Shown here: one piece after another, positions 1 to 7,192 of the stretch | How positions within the stretch are numbered: position 1 is the first letter of the stretch | Layout: every line of letters starts with the position of its first letter | Assembly: GCA_002308315.1 (NCBI GenBank) | Contig: DBWE01000043.1 | Span: 1 to 12,422, forward strand | DNA from: Clostridiales bacterium UBA1246 | GTDB taxonomy: Bacteria > Bacillota > Clostridia > Oscillospirales > Oscillospiraceae | Direction of reading: 5' to 3' | DNA: 12,422 bases | The notes under the pieces: model-generated | What the model saw: the letters and a program-made list of their open reading frames with translations, nothing else | What the model was told of the DNA's origin: nothing | Database searches by the model: none | Position numbers and translations under genes: made by a program

Positions 1-134
1 CCGCGCACGGCGTCGGCGCTGCGGTATTCGTCGTCAAAGATCACGGTGGAGCGCAGCTCTTCAACGACGCCGCTTTGACGCGGGATCCCGAATTTCTCGG
101 GGAAGGGACTGTGTACTACGGCGATGCGATTCAT
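1..134 (-). CDS. trmO: TrmO (TsaA/YaeB family) tRNA methyltransferase, N-terminal fragment cut by the window edge
   Basis: Translating the minus strand from the ATG at 134 gives 44 codons with no stop before the window edge. The fragment opens MNRIAVVHSPFPEKFGIPRQ and ends in ADAVR. The I-x-V-x-HSPF-x-EKFGIPRQ-x-G segment followed by the ADAVRG region is the hallmark N-terminus of TrmO. This family uses S-adenosylmethionine to N6-methylate the threonylcarbamoyladenosine at position 37 of ANN-decoding tRNAs. The beta-barrel catalytic body lies outside the window. The start codon overlaps the upstream rhaD stop as ATGA (134-131), so translation is probably coupled to rhaD. That pairing is functionally unexpected and may only reflect gene packing. 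The family call is confident because several invariant residues line up in order. Enzyme activity cannot be judged from this fragment. Confidence 0.88.
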   Translation of the reverse strand, partial: MNRIAVVHSPFPEKFGIPRQSGVVEELRSTVIFDDEYRSADAVR

Positions 135-955
135 ATGAAATCTTCGTTCAGACGGCGTCCGAAGGCCATCGCCGCCGCGGAAAGCCCTTCGTCTGGGATC
201 GTCTGCCGGAGCTTGCCGCCCGAGGCGGAAAGCGCGAGGATATGTATCTGAGCCGCTTTTTCTATGGTGTGCATGAGTCCGAAAGCGCTGTCGAAATCCG
301 GGCCGGAGGTAAACAGACCGTGATGCGCCCAGACGACGGCGTCGTAGCGGCGCATCATTTCTCCGGTCGCTTCGGCTATCTCGGCGCCGCCCGGTATCAT
401 CCATTCCACGACTCCCACGCCGTTGGGAAAAACGATGGGACATTCGGTCTCGCTTTTCCACAGAGCAAGAGAAAAATCCCTCGCCGTAAGCGGGAGAACA
501 AAGGTGAGCGCCACGATATTCGCCGGGTGCGCATGGTACATTACTCTGCATTCCCCGCCGGTCTGCTCGGCCTTGATGCAGTGACAGAGATAATGACTCG
601 GAAATTCGCTCGTGGGAACTGCGCCGTTTTCGAGACCCCATACTGTGCGCCACGCTCCTCCGGATGAGTCAAGCTCAACTATTCCGATATTTTCCTCCGG
701 AGCGGACGCGACGTTGCGCATGTATTTGCCGCTTCCGGTAGTGATGAAGTATTCGCCGCCGAGGCGCGGATCGCTTACGCCCATGGACGTCCAGGGACGG
801 TCGAGGCGGAAAAAGGGGCGGCACAGTTCGACTTCCTCGGGACGCATGCGGTAAGTAAGGTTCCCGCCGTTGCGTTCGTGCCAGCCCTGCTGCCAGCCGT
901 CGTCGCACATGCGGCAGAAAAGCCTGACGGCGCTGCATTGAAGTATGCTGTTCAT
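131..955 (-). CDS. rhaD: Rhamnulose-1-phosphate aldolase (class II aldolase)
   Basis: This 274-residue protein matches the E. coli RhaD length (274) and its active-site numbering almost exactly. RhaD cleaves L-rhamnulose 1-phosphate to dihydroxyacetone phosphate and L-lactaldehyde in the cytosol, using a bound zinc ion. Visible landmarks are the ERNGGNLT phosphate/substrate loop (27-34), TGSGK (73-77), the catalytic Glu in VPTSE (E117), the zinc-ligand pair in YHAHPAN (H141, H143) and the third histidine in AHHG (H212). The ATG at 955 is the only sensible start: an in-frame TGA lies three codons upstream, and a GGTGA Shine-Dalgarno match (plus-strand 965-969) sits 9 bases before it. No rhamnose isomerase, kinase, transporter or regulator is visible, so the aldolase is separated from the rest of the pathway or serves a related sugar phosphate. 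The next gene, trmO, overlaps its stop by 4 bases. Confidence 0.93.
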   Translation of the reverse strand: MNSILQCSAVRLFCRMCDDGWQQGWHERNGGNLTYRMRPEEVELCRPFFRLDRPWTSMGVSDPRLGGEYFITTGSGKYMRNVASAPEENIGIVELDSSGGAWRTVWGLENGAVPTSEFPSHYLCHCIKAEQTGGECRVMYHAHPANIVALTFVLPLTARDFSLALWKSETECPIVFPNGVGVVEWMIPGGAEIAEATGEMMRRYDAVVWAHHGLFTSGPDFDSAFGLMHTIEKAAQIHILALSASGGKLRQTIPDEGLSAAAMAFGRRLNEDFI

Positions 956-969
956 CGTTCGCGTTCACC

Positions 970-993
970 GCTTCGTGCCGACGGGGCCGAAGC
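970..993 (-). promoter_or_regulatory. Hairpin abutting the rhaD ribosome binding site
   Basis: In the transcript, GCTTCG plus GCC pairs with GGC plus CGAAGC around a 5-base loop with one bulged base (970-975 with 988-993; 977-979 with 985-987). No run of U follows, so it is not an intrinsic terminator. It ends directly next to the GGTGA Shine-Dalgarno sequence of rhaD (965-969). It may act as an mRNA stability or processing element, or tune access to that site. The structure is seen; the role is inferred. Confidence 0.4.
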
Positions 994-1022
994 AGTTCGT
1001 CCTCCCGTTGTGTGATCGGATT

Positions 1023-1388
1023 TCAATTATCGTTTCGGCCTTCGCCCGTATGGTTTAGGTCGTTTGCCATGCGCCGGAACGCGTCGTTGAGCAGCTCGAG
1101 CTCGTCGGCCGTGTTGATTTTGACGGGCTTGTACTCAAAGCCGTGTTCCGTGGGACGGCTTTCGATGATGGACATCGTGAGCTCCTGAAGAGGCTTTACT
1201 ATCATGCGGCAAAGCGTGAAATAGAACAAGGCTCCGAGGACGACCGTCACCGTCAGCGCCGCTATCCAGCTCTCAAGCAGCCTGAGGCTGAGCCATAACA
1301 GAGCAGCAAAAACAGTAAAGACGATAAGCAGCTTTTTGCTGACGGACATTCGCATCGTTTCATTGCCGCGCCGCTTGCGCCGTTTCAT
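1023..1388 (-). CDS. Small two-helix membrane protein with a HAMP domain and no output domain
   Basis: I place the start at the ATG at 1388, giving 121 residues. A GGAGG sequence (plus-strand 1396-1400) sits 7 bases upstream. The in-frame ATG at 1463 lies at or before the predicted transcription start, and the ATG at 1394 is too close to the Shine-Dalgarno site. The protein has a very basic N-terminus (KRRKRR), two hydrophobic segments at about 20-38 and 42-60, then a HAMP linker. The linker shows the VKPL motif (64-67) and an AS2-like helix (TADELELLNDAF). HAMP domains normally relay signals from membrane sensors to kinase, methyl-accepting or cyclase domains, but this protein ends about 15 residues after AS2. 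There is also almost no extracellular loop between the helices. It could be a degenerate sensor, a dimerisation partner for another receptor, or a membrane-stress sensor. The next gene on this strand is rhaD, 67 bases away. Confidence 0.75.
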   Translation of the reverse strand: MKRRKRRGNETMRMSVSKKLLIVFTVFAALLWLSLRLLESWIAALTVTVVLGALFYFTLCRMIVKPLQELTMSIIESRPTEHGFEYKPVKINTADELELLNDAFRRMANDLNHTGEGRNDN

Positions 1389-1467
1389 ACCCATACCTCC
1401 GTTCCGCTTCGGCAGATCTCGTCCATGAGGCCGAAAACTGCCGCAAATTCTCTTCACAAGCATCTGA

Positions 1468-1496
1468 AATATATATCAACATACAGTTTATGTCAA
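1468..1496 (-). promoter_or_regulatory. Near-consensus sigma-70/SigA promoter reading leftward
   Basis: On the minus strand a perfect -35 TTGACA (plus-strand 1491-1496) is followed by a 17-base spacer and a -10 TATATT (1468-1473; 5 of 6 matches to TATAAT). Transcription should begin near 1461. This leaves a leader of about 73 bases before the HAMP gene and could drive HAMP-rhaD-trmO. It also excludes the ATG at 1463 as the HAMP-protein start. Confidence 0.8.
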
Positions 1497-1554
1497 GCTC
1501 GGCTCCCGACCGCCTGTAAAGAAAAGAAAAATTAAATTTGAAAAAATAAAGGGA

Positions 1555-1622
1555 AAAAGCATGCTTTTGAGTATATATAAAGCAAAAGGATCGTTTTGCT
1601 TCAGAGCGGCTTCGATAAGCCG
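1555..1622 (+). promoter_or_regulatory. Structured leader and possible promoter of the dgt-dnaG-rpoD operon
   Basis: The AT-rich stretch upstream of dgt contains, in order: a perfect 14-bp palindrome AAAAGCATGCTTTT (1555-1568); a TATA-rich segment with a TATAAA -10 candidate (1576-1581) that lacks a convincing -35; an 8-bp hairpin AAGCAAAA/TTTTGCTT with a 6-base loop (1580-1601); and a 6-bp hairpin CGGCTT/AAGCCG with a 4-base loop (1607-1622). The Shine-Dalgarno site AAGGTGG follows at 1630-1636. The AAGCC arm could instead pair with GGCTT at 1635-1639, covering part of that site. The inverted repeats are plain in the sequence. Promoter position and regulatory effect are inference. Confidence 0.4.
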
Positions 1623-1642
1623 GGGAAAGAAGGTGGCTTCGG

Positions 1643-2644
1643 TTGGACAAGACAGTGCCCAGAAAAAAGAGAGAAGCGGCCGAAAGGATCATACTGTCCG
1701 CGAGAGCGAGCTTTGCCGACGCGTCGCGCGGAAGAGAGCGGCCGGAGGAGCCGTGCGAGCTTCGTACCTGCTATCAGCGGGATACGGACAGAATAGTACA
1801 CAGCAAGGCGTTCAGAAGGCTCAAGCATAAAACGCAGGTTTTTCTGAGCCCGGAAGGAGATCATTACAGAACGAGGATGACCCATACGCTCGAGGTGGCG
1901 CGGATAGCGCGGACCATAGCCCGCGCCCTTGAGCTGAACGAGGATCTTACCGAGGCCATAGCCCTCGGGCACGATCTCGGACATACGCCCTTCGGCCATG
2001 CCGGAGAGAGAGCTCTCAGAGCCATTTACGGCAGCTTTGAGCATAACCGGCAGAGCCTCAGAGTGGTGGACAGGCTCGAAAAAGACGGCCGGGGACTTAA
2101 TCTGACCTGGGAAGTACGGGACGGGATACTCACGCATACGGGAGACGTCATGCCTCAGACTCCGGAGGGACAGATCGTCCGCCTTTCGGACCGCATCGCC
2201 TACGTCAATCATGATACCGACGACGCCGTCCGGGCCGGGATAATTTCGGAACGGGACATACCCGAGGGGATCAGGGAAACGCTCGGAAACAGCTACGGCG
2301 AGAGGATAAACACCGTCATTTCGGACGTCGTGCATTCCTCGGCGGACGAGATAGGCATGAGTCTGCAGGTGGCCTGGGCGATGGACGGCTTCAGAAAGTT
2401 CCTCTTTTCTGCGGTATACGACAACCCGACCGCCAAATCCGAAGAGAGCAAGGTGGAGGGTATACTGTCGGCGCTGTTCGGCTATTATACGAAAAATACG
2501 GATCAGCTGCCCGAGGAATATTTAAGGGCGGCCGAGGACGAGGGCGTAGGCAGAGCGGTGTGCGACTATATAAGCGGCATGACCGATCAGTACGCGGTAC
2601 ACCGCTATTCGGAGATCTTCATACCCGTGGGCTGGCAAAAATAA
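1643..2644 (+). CDS. dgt: Deoxyguanosinetriphosphate triphosphohydrolase-like HD-domain protein
   Basis: This 333-residue protein belongs to the Dgt family, which hydrolyses dNTPs to the deoxynucleoside plus tripolyphosphate and so trims dNTP pools. The N-terminal block CYQRDTDRIVHSKAFRRLKHKTQV (starting near residue 43) is the family signature. The HD metal ligands are present: H81 in THTLEVAR, H110-D111 in GHDLGHTPFGH, and D183 in LSDRIAYVNHD. The chosen start is TTG at 1643, with AAGGTGG (1630-1636) 6 bases upstream; a later GTG at 1655 is possible but has worse spacing. Substrate preference cannot be read from sequence, because many Gram-positive Dgt-like proteins act on several dNTPs. 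It is the first gene of the plus-strand cluster and lies 43 bases before dnaG. That order is common in Clostridia and places dNTP control beside replication priming. Confidence 0.93.
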   Translation: MDKTVPRKKREAAERIILSARASFADASRGRERPEEPCELRTCYQRDTDRIVHSKAFRRLKHKTQVFLSPEGDHYRTRMTHTLEVARIARTIARALELNEDLTEAIALGHDLGHTPFGHAGERALRAIYGSFEHNRQSLRVVDRLEKDGRGLNLTWEVRDGILTHTGDVMPQTPEGQIVRLSDRIAYVNHDTDDAVRAGIISERDIPEGIRETLGNSYGERINTVISDVVHSSADEIGMSLQVAWAMDGFRKFLFSAVYDNPTAKSEESKVEGILSALFGYYTKNTDQLPEEYLRAAEDEGVGRAVCDYISGMTDQYAVHRYSEIFIPVGWQK

Positions 2645-2687
2645 GGAGCGTTTTCAGCGCGAAAAAAAGCGGAAAAGGAGGGCGTCG

Positions 2688-4445
2688 ATGGCATTTCCTG
2701 AAAGTTTTATAGAAGAGCTTATTGACAGAAACGATATAGCCGACGTAGTGTCGTCGTACGTTTCTCTTTCAAGGAAGGGCGGTAATCTTTTCGGGCTGTG
2801 TCCCTTTCACAACGAGAAGACGCCTTCTTTTTCCGTTTCTCCGGAAAAGCAGATATATCATTGCTTCGGATGCGGCGTCGGCGGCGGCGTGATCAATTTC
2901 ATAATGAACATCGAAAATCTCAGCTATCCGGACGCGGTGCGCTTTCTCGCGAGCCGCGTGGGACTGACGGTGCCCGAGGACAGCGCCGACGACGAGCTGC
3001 CGCGGCTGAGACGAAGGATGCTGGAGCTCAACAAAGAGGCGGCACGATGGTTCTACTCCAATCTCTCGGGCGACAGGGGCGGAAAAGCGGTGAGGTATCT
3101 TGAAAAAAGAAGGATACTTCCCAGGACCGCGAAGAACTTCGGCCTCGGCGCGGCTCCCGACGAATGGGACGGCCTGATAAACGCCATGCGCGAAAAGGGC
3201 TTTGAGAGAGACGAGCTCGTGCGCGCCGGGCTCGCCGTCCGGGGCAAGGGCGGAAGGGTATACGATAAATTCCGCGACAGACTCATGTTCCCGGTAATAG
3301 ACGTAAGAGGAGACGTCCTCGGGTTTTCCGGGAGGGCGCTGGAGGACGGGGCCGAGCCGAAATATCTCAACAGTCCCGAGACCCTCGTGTTTTCCAAAAG
3401 ACGCGTCCTTTACGGGATCAACCTTGCCAAGAATACGAAAAGAGACAACTTTATACTCGTCGAAGGCAACGTGGACGTGGTAAGCCTGCATCAGGCCGGC
3501 CTGGACAGCGCCGTGGCGTCCATGGGCACGTCGCTGACCACCGAGCAGACGCGGCTCATAAGCCGCTACGCAAAAAAAATAGTTCTGTGCTACGACAACG
3601 ATCCCGCGGGCATAAAGGCGACCGACCGGGCTCTTGACATCCTTAAAAACTCCGAATTCACCGTAAGGGTCCTTCGCCTGCCCAACGCCATAGTCGACGG
3701 AAAGCCCGTTAAACAGGACGCGGACGATTTCATCAAGAAATACGGCGGAGAAGAGTTCGATAAGCTGATAAACGGCAGCGGCGGCTCTACGGAGTACAGG
3801 CTGATGACGCTGCAGACAGAGTACGACCTTGCCGAAGACGAGCAGAGAGTCGCTTTTCTGAAAAGGGCGGGACAGCTGCTTGCCGCTCTGAGCAGCCCGG
3901 TAGAGCGGGAGATATACGCGGCGAGAGCGGCCGAAGCAGCGGGGATTAGCGCCGAGGCCATGGAGAGAGAGGTCGAGCGCGCCGTAAAAAACAGGCGAAG
4001 AAACGAAAAGAAGGAATACGAAAAACAGGCCGCCAAGCCTTCCGGGGCGGTACAGCCCCGCGACAGGGCGCTCAGATATAAGGACGTAAAGAGCGCGCTC
4101 GCGGAGGAAGGACTGATACGTCAGATAATGCTTGACCCGGCAATGGCGGAGTACTGTGACCTCGCGGAAAGCGATTTTTCGTCACCGGCTTTGTGGAGGA
4201 TATTTTCGGAGCTTGTCCGGCGCTGCGAAAGCAGGCAGAGCGTTTCTCCGGGCGCGGTATCGACCGCGCTCGAGGCGGCGGACGCGGAGCTGCTCGCCTC
4301 GCTGTCCGAAAAGCCCGAGGAGGCCGGAGGCAGGCAGGCGATCGAGCAATACATAAACGTGATAAAGACCCAGCGGCTGCTGGAAAGCACGGATCTCGCC
4401 GAGATCGCAAAAAAAATGAGAGAAACAAAATCTAACGGAGGATAA
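2688..4445 (+). CDS. dnaG: DNA primase DnaG
   Basis: This 585-residue protein has normal DnaG length and makes the RNA primers for chromosome replication at the fork, in contact with the replicative helicase. Domains in order: a CHC2 zinc-binding domain with C38, H41, C59 and C62; the RNA polymerase core with KFRDRLMFP and the GFSGRAL block; a TOPRIM metal site with E259 (EGNVD motif) and D303/D305 in the YDNDPAG motif; and a less conserved C-terminal helicase-binding region from about residue 450. The TOPRIM motif reads EGNVD where many primases have EGY-M/F-D; the catalytic Glu is kept. A strong AAGGAGG site lies about 7 bases before the ATG. The last codons overlap the Shine-Dalgarno site of rpoD, and only 6 bases separate the genes. 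All catalytic residues appear intact. Confidence 0.97.
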   Translation: MAFPESFIEELIDRNDIADVVSSYVSLSRKGGNLFGLCPFHNEKTPSFSVSPEKQIYHCFGCGVGGGVINFIMNIENLSYPDAVRFLASRVGLTVPEDSADDELPRLRRRMLELNKEAARWFYSNLSGDRGGKAVRYLEKRRILPRTAKNFGLGAAPDEWDGLINAMREKGFERDELVRAGLAVRGKGGRVYDKFRDRLMFPVIDVRGDVLGFSGRALEDGAEPKYLNSPETLVFSKRRVLYGINLAKNTKRDNFILVEGNVDVVSLHQAGLDSAVASMGTSLTTEQTRLISRYAKKIVLCYDNDPAGIKATDRALDILKNSEFTVRVLRLPNAIVDGKPVKQDADDFIKKYGGEEFDKLINGSGGSTEYRLMTLQTEYDLAEDEQRVAFLKRAGQLLAALSSPVEREIYAARAAEAAGISAEAMEREVERAVKNRRRNEKKEYEKQAAKPSGAVQPRDRALRYKDVKSALAEEGLIRQIMLDPAMAEYCDLAESDFSSPALWRIFSELVRRCESRQSVSPGAVSTALEAADAELLASLSEKPEEAGGRQAIEQYINVIKTQRLLESTDLAEIAKKMRETKSNGG

Positions 4446-4451
4446 AGATCA

Positions 4452-5729
4452 ATGTCGGAAAAAAAGACTGACAAGCGCCGCGCCGCGGAAGAGCGGGAAA
4501 AGGAAATCGAGGAAGAACTGATCGCTTCGGAAGAGGAGCACAAGGAAAAGGGAGCTTCCAATACCGAGGATGATAAAGATAACGCCGAGATCGCAAGATC
4601 GCAGGCGGAGCAGAAGATACACGAGCTGCTCGAAAAGGGCAAAAAGGTGGGCTCCCTGACCGTTAAGGAAGTTACCGATCTGATGGACGAGCTCCACTTT
4701 GACTCCGAACAGGCCGACAAGGTTTTTGAGACTCTCGACAGCATGAACATAGAGACCGTAGAGGAGGAGTTCGGAGCCGAGGTGACCGACGCGCTTGTCC
4801 TGGAAGAGCTTCAGGACGAGGCCGACCTTGACGAGATAGCGGAGCTGGAGGAGATCACCGAGGAGGCCATCGCGTCCACCGACGCGCTTGCCGATTCCTT
4901 TGCCATCGACGACCCGGTAAGAATGTATCTTAAAGAGATAGGAAAGGTGAACCTGCTCACTCCCGAAGAGGAAATAGAGCTTGCCCAGCGCATGGCCGAG
5001 GGAGACGTCGAGGCCGGAAAACGCATGGAAGAGGCCAACCTGAGACTGGTGGTGAGCATTGCCAAGAGATACGTCGGCAGGGGAATGCTTTTCCTTGATC
5101 TTATTCAGGAGGGCAACCTCGGGCTGATCAAGGCCGTTGAAAAATTCGACCATACGAAGGGCTATAAGTTTTCTACTTACGCGACCTGGTGGATACGTCA
5201 GGCGATAACCCGCTCCATAGCCGATCAGGCGAGGACCATCAGGATACCCGTTCACATGGTGGAGACGATAAACAAGGTGATCCGCGTCAGCCGCCAGCTC
5301 CTTCAGGAACTCGGGCATGACCCCACCCCGGAGGAGATCGCCGAGGAAATGGGAATGCCTGCCGACAAAGTGCGCGATATCCTGAAAATCGCTCAGGAGC
5401 CCGTCTCCCTTGAAACGCCGATAGGCGAGGAAGAGGACAGTCATCTGGGAGATTTCATACCCGACGAGGACGCCTCGGAGCCCGCGGAGGCCGCGAGCTT
5501 CATATTCCTGCGCGAGCAGCTTATGAGCGTGCTCGATACGCTTACCGAAAGAGAAAAGAAGGTGCTGATACTGCGCTTCGGACTCGAGGACGGGCGCACG
5601 CGCACGCTTGAAGAGGTAGGCAAGGAATTCAACGTAACGCGCGAGAGAATTCGTCAGATAGAGGCTAAGGCGCTGAGAAAGCTTAGACATCCTTCCCGTT
5701 CGAAGAAGCTGAAGGATTTTCTGAACTGA
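4452..5729 (+). CDS. rpoD: Primary RNA polymerase sigma factor RpoD/SigA
   Basis: This 425-residue group 1 sigma factor directs RNA polymerase to housekeeping promoters. It has a charged, acidic and Lys-rich N-terminal stretch, then a region 1.1-like segment (about 50-100). Region 1.2 starts near residue 153 with [12 protein letters not shown]. Regions 2.1-2.4 include [34 protein letters not shown] and the promoter-melting/-10 helix [14 protein letters not shown] near 243. Region 3 and region 4.2 follow, with the helix-turn-helix [21 protein letters not shown] beginning near 395. Its GGAGGA site (4437-4442) lies inside the end of dnaG, 9 bases before the ATG, so its translation is tied to that of dnaG. 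The stop codon overlaps the start of the next gene as TGATG. The sigma-70 type promoters seen elsewhere in the window fit the specificity of such a factor. Confidence 0.97.
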   Translation: MSEKKTDKRRAAEEREKEIEEELIASEEEHKEKGASNTEDDKDNAEIARSQAEQKIHELLEKGKKVGSLTVKEVTDLMDELHFDSEQADKVFETLDSMNIETVEEEFGAEVTDALVLEELQDEADLDEIAELEEITEEAIASTDALADSFAIDDPVRMYLKEIGKVNLLTPEEEIELAQRMAEGDVEAGKRMEEANLRLVVSIAKRYVGRGMLFLDLIQEGNLGLIKAVEKFDHTKGYKFSTYATWWIRQAITRSIADQARTIRIPVHMVETINKVIRVSRQLLQELGHDPTPEEIAEEMGMPADKVRDILKIAQEPVSLETPIGEEEDSHLGDFIPDEDASEPAEAASFIFLREQLMSVLDTLTEREKKVLILRFGLEDGRTRTLEEVGKEFNVTRERIRQIEAKALRKLRHPSRSKKLKDFLN

Positions 5730-7192
5730 TGAAGTATCCTTCGCTGCTGTTCACGGAAAAAGCCTCCGGCAGAACGGTCAGCCGACAGACCTTTGAGGAC
5801 CTGAAGCTGACTCAGCTGCTGTCCGATAACGCCGCGGAGGCCATGTGCGTGCTTTGCCGCAGGGAGGACATACCGGTCAGGCAGGAGCTTTTCCGCTCGC
5901 TGCTTTCTTCAAGCGCGCTTAAAAAGGCCTTTGCGGAGCTTGCCGCAAAGGCAGAGGATATTTCCCGGCTTTTCGCGGCGCTGAAAGCGGCTGAGTGCGT
6001 AAACGAAAGGAATTATATTTTCGTCAGCCTTTACGCCGCGGCGTCGGAGTTTTCCCGCGCTGCGTCGGAGGTCAAAGGAGCGGGAACACTCCTTGAACGT
6101 TTTGCGTCTTTCTTCAAAAGCGTGACCGAAGCGACGAGAGGGAACGCCGAAAGAGCGGCGGAGCTTCGCGGGAGGATAAGAGAGATCAACGATACGGTGT
6201 TCATTGCCGAGGGCGACAGGCTGCGCATAAAGGCGGAGCGGAGCGACGGGCTCTGCGCCAGACTGATCGGCGCGGCGCGCGAGCTCGGCATAGCGGAACC
6301 GAAAATGCCCGTAAAATGCCGTATGCGTCCGGAAGCAAGGATCATAAATGCCGCGGCCGCTCTCAGACCGGAGGACTTCGCCTCTTTTGCGGATTTTTAC
6401 GATCGGTGTTCCGAAGAGTATGACGAGGCAATGCTGAGCTACGGCTACGAGCTGAATTTTTATATCGAGGCGGCGGCATTATTCGAAAAAGCGGAAAAGG
6501 CCGGGCTGCCTCTTGCGTGGCCCGAGGTTTCGGAAGAAAAAATCATAAACGTAAAAGGTCTGCGGGATATAACGCTTATTGCAAAAAATGAAAGCGTCAT
6601 CGTTCCCAACGATGTGTCTTTTTCCGGCGAGGAACCGTTTTTCTTCCTCACGGGCGCCAACGGGGGCGGCAAAACGACCTATCTTCGCGCGCTCGGGACC
6701 GCGGTGCTGTTTTTCCTTTCGGGTTGTCCCGTAACGGCAGACAGTGCCGAAATATGGCCCTTCGGCTGCGTTTTCACGCATTTTCCCCGGGACGAGCGAT
6801 TTGAGGGAGACGGGCGGTTCGCGGATGAACGCAGGCGCGCCGATGAGATAATGGAAGCCCAGAAGGGCAACAGCCTTGTCCTGTTGAACGAAACCTTTTC
6901 CACAACGAACGAGCAGCTCGGCGCCGAGTGCATCGACGAGCTTTCGGAAAAGCTTTACGGCAGCGGTTCGTTCGCACTGTATATCACTCACCAGCAGTGC
7001 GGCATGCAGAGCAGGCTTCCCTGTCTCGCCGTAGTGGTAGACGGGGAAGACGGAAACCGACGTACATACAGGATAAGAAGAGCTCTCAATACGGAAGGCT
7101 CATACGCGGCGGATATCCTGCGGCGCTACGGACTGGACAGGGAGAGTCTTGAAAAACGCTTTCCGCGCGGTCGGGGGAGGGCACAGTCTTGA
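5729..7192 (+). CDS. MutS-like ATPase lacking the mismatch-recognition domain (first of a pair)
   Basis: This 487-residue protein carries a MutS domain V ATPase at its C-terminus: Walker A GANGGGKTT (309-317), a conserved GRF-E-R-EIM segment, Walker B SLVLLNE (N387, E388) followed by TFSTTN, and a switch histidine in ITHQ (H421). Ahead of it, FY-E-AAALFEKAEKAGLP--WPEV and VPNDVSFSG match the end of the MutS core and the strand before Walker A. The N-terminal ~280 residues are mostly helical and resemble a reduced lever/clamp. There is no mismatch-binding Phe-x-Glu domain and no C-terminal Smr nuclease, so it is neither classical MutS nor MutS2. Its function is unknown; ATP-driven binding of a DNA or RNA structure is a reasonable guess. 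The ATG overlaps the rpoD stop by one base, and the nearest Shine-Dalgarno match (AAGGA, 5712-5716) is 12 bases away, so it probably depends on reinitiation. Confidence 0.85.
   Translation: MKYPSLLFTEKASGRTVSRQTFEDLKLTQLLSDNAAEAMCVLCRREDIPVRQELFRSLLSSSALKKAFAELAAKAEDISRLFAALKAAECVNERNYIFVSLYAAASEFSRAASEVKGAGTLLERFASFFKSVTEATRGNAERAAELRGRIREINDTVFIAEGDRLRIKAERSDGLCARLIGAARELGIAEPKMPVKCRMRPEARIINAAAALRPEDFASFADFYDRCSEEYDEAMLSYGYELNFYIEAAALFEKAEKAGLPLAWPEVSEEKIINVKGLRDITLIAKNESVIVPNDVSFSGEEPFFFLTGANGGGKTTYLRALGTAVLFFLSGCPVTADSAEIWPFGCVFTHFPRDERFEGDGRFADERRRADEIMEAQKGNSLVLLNETFSTTNEQLGAECIDELSEKLYGSGSFALYITHQQCGMQSRLPCLAVVVDGEDGNRRTYRIRRALNTEGSYAADILRRYGLDRESLEKRFPRGRGRAQS

Noticed and set aside
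1389..1463. N-terminal extension of the HAMP protein to the ATG at 1463
   Set aside because: The predicted transcription start is near 1461, and GGAGG is ideally placed for the ATG at 1388.
1601..2335. A 244-codon antisense frame across dgt
   Set aside because: It lies opposite the conserved HD motifs and has no plausible start signal or domain.
2769..3491. A 240-codon antisense frame across dnaG
   Set aside because: No family motif or ribosome site; it is a by-product of the codon bias of dnaG.
4449..5690. A 413-codon open frame antisense to rpoD
   Set aside because: It mirrors the rpoD codons, has no recognisable domain, and the sense strand encodes an unmistakable sigma factor.
6649..6910. 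Considered calling the first ATPase mutS or mutS2
   Set aside because: The mismatch-recognition domain and Smr domain are both absent and Walker B differs, so a standard symbol would mislead.
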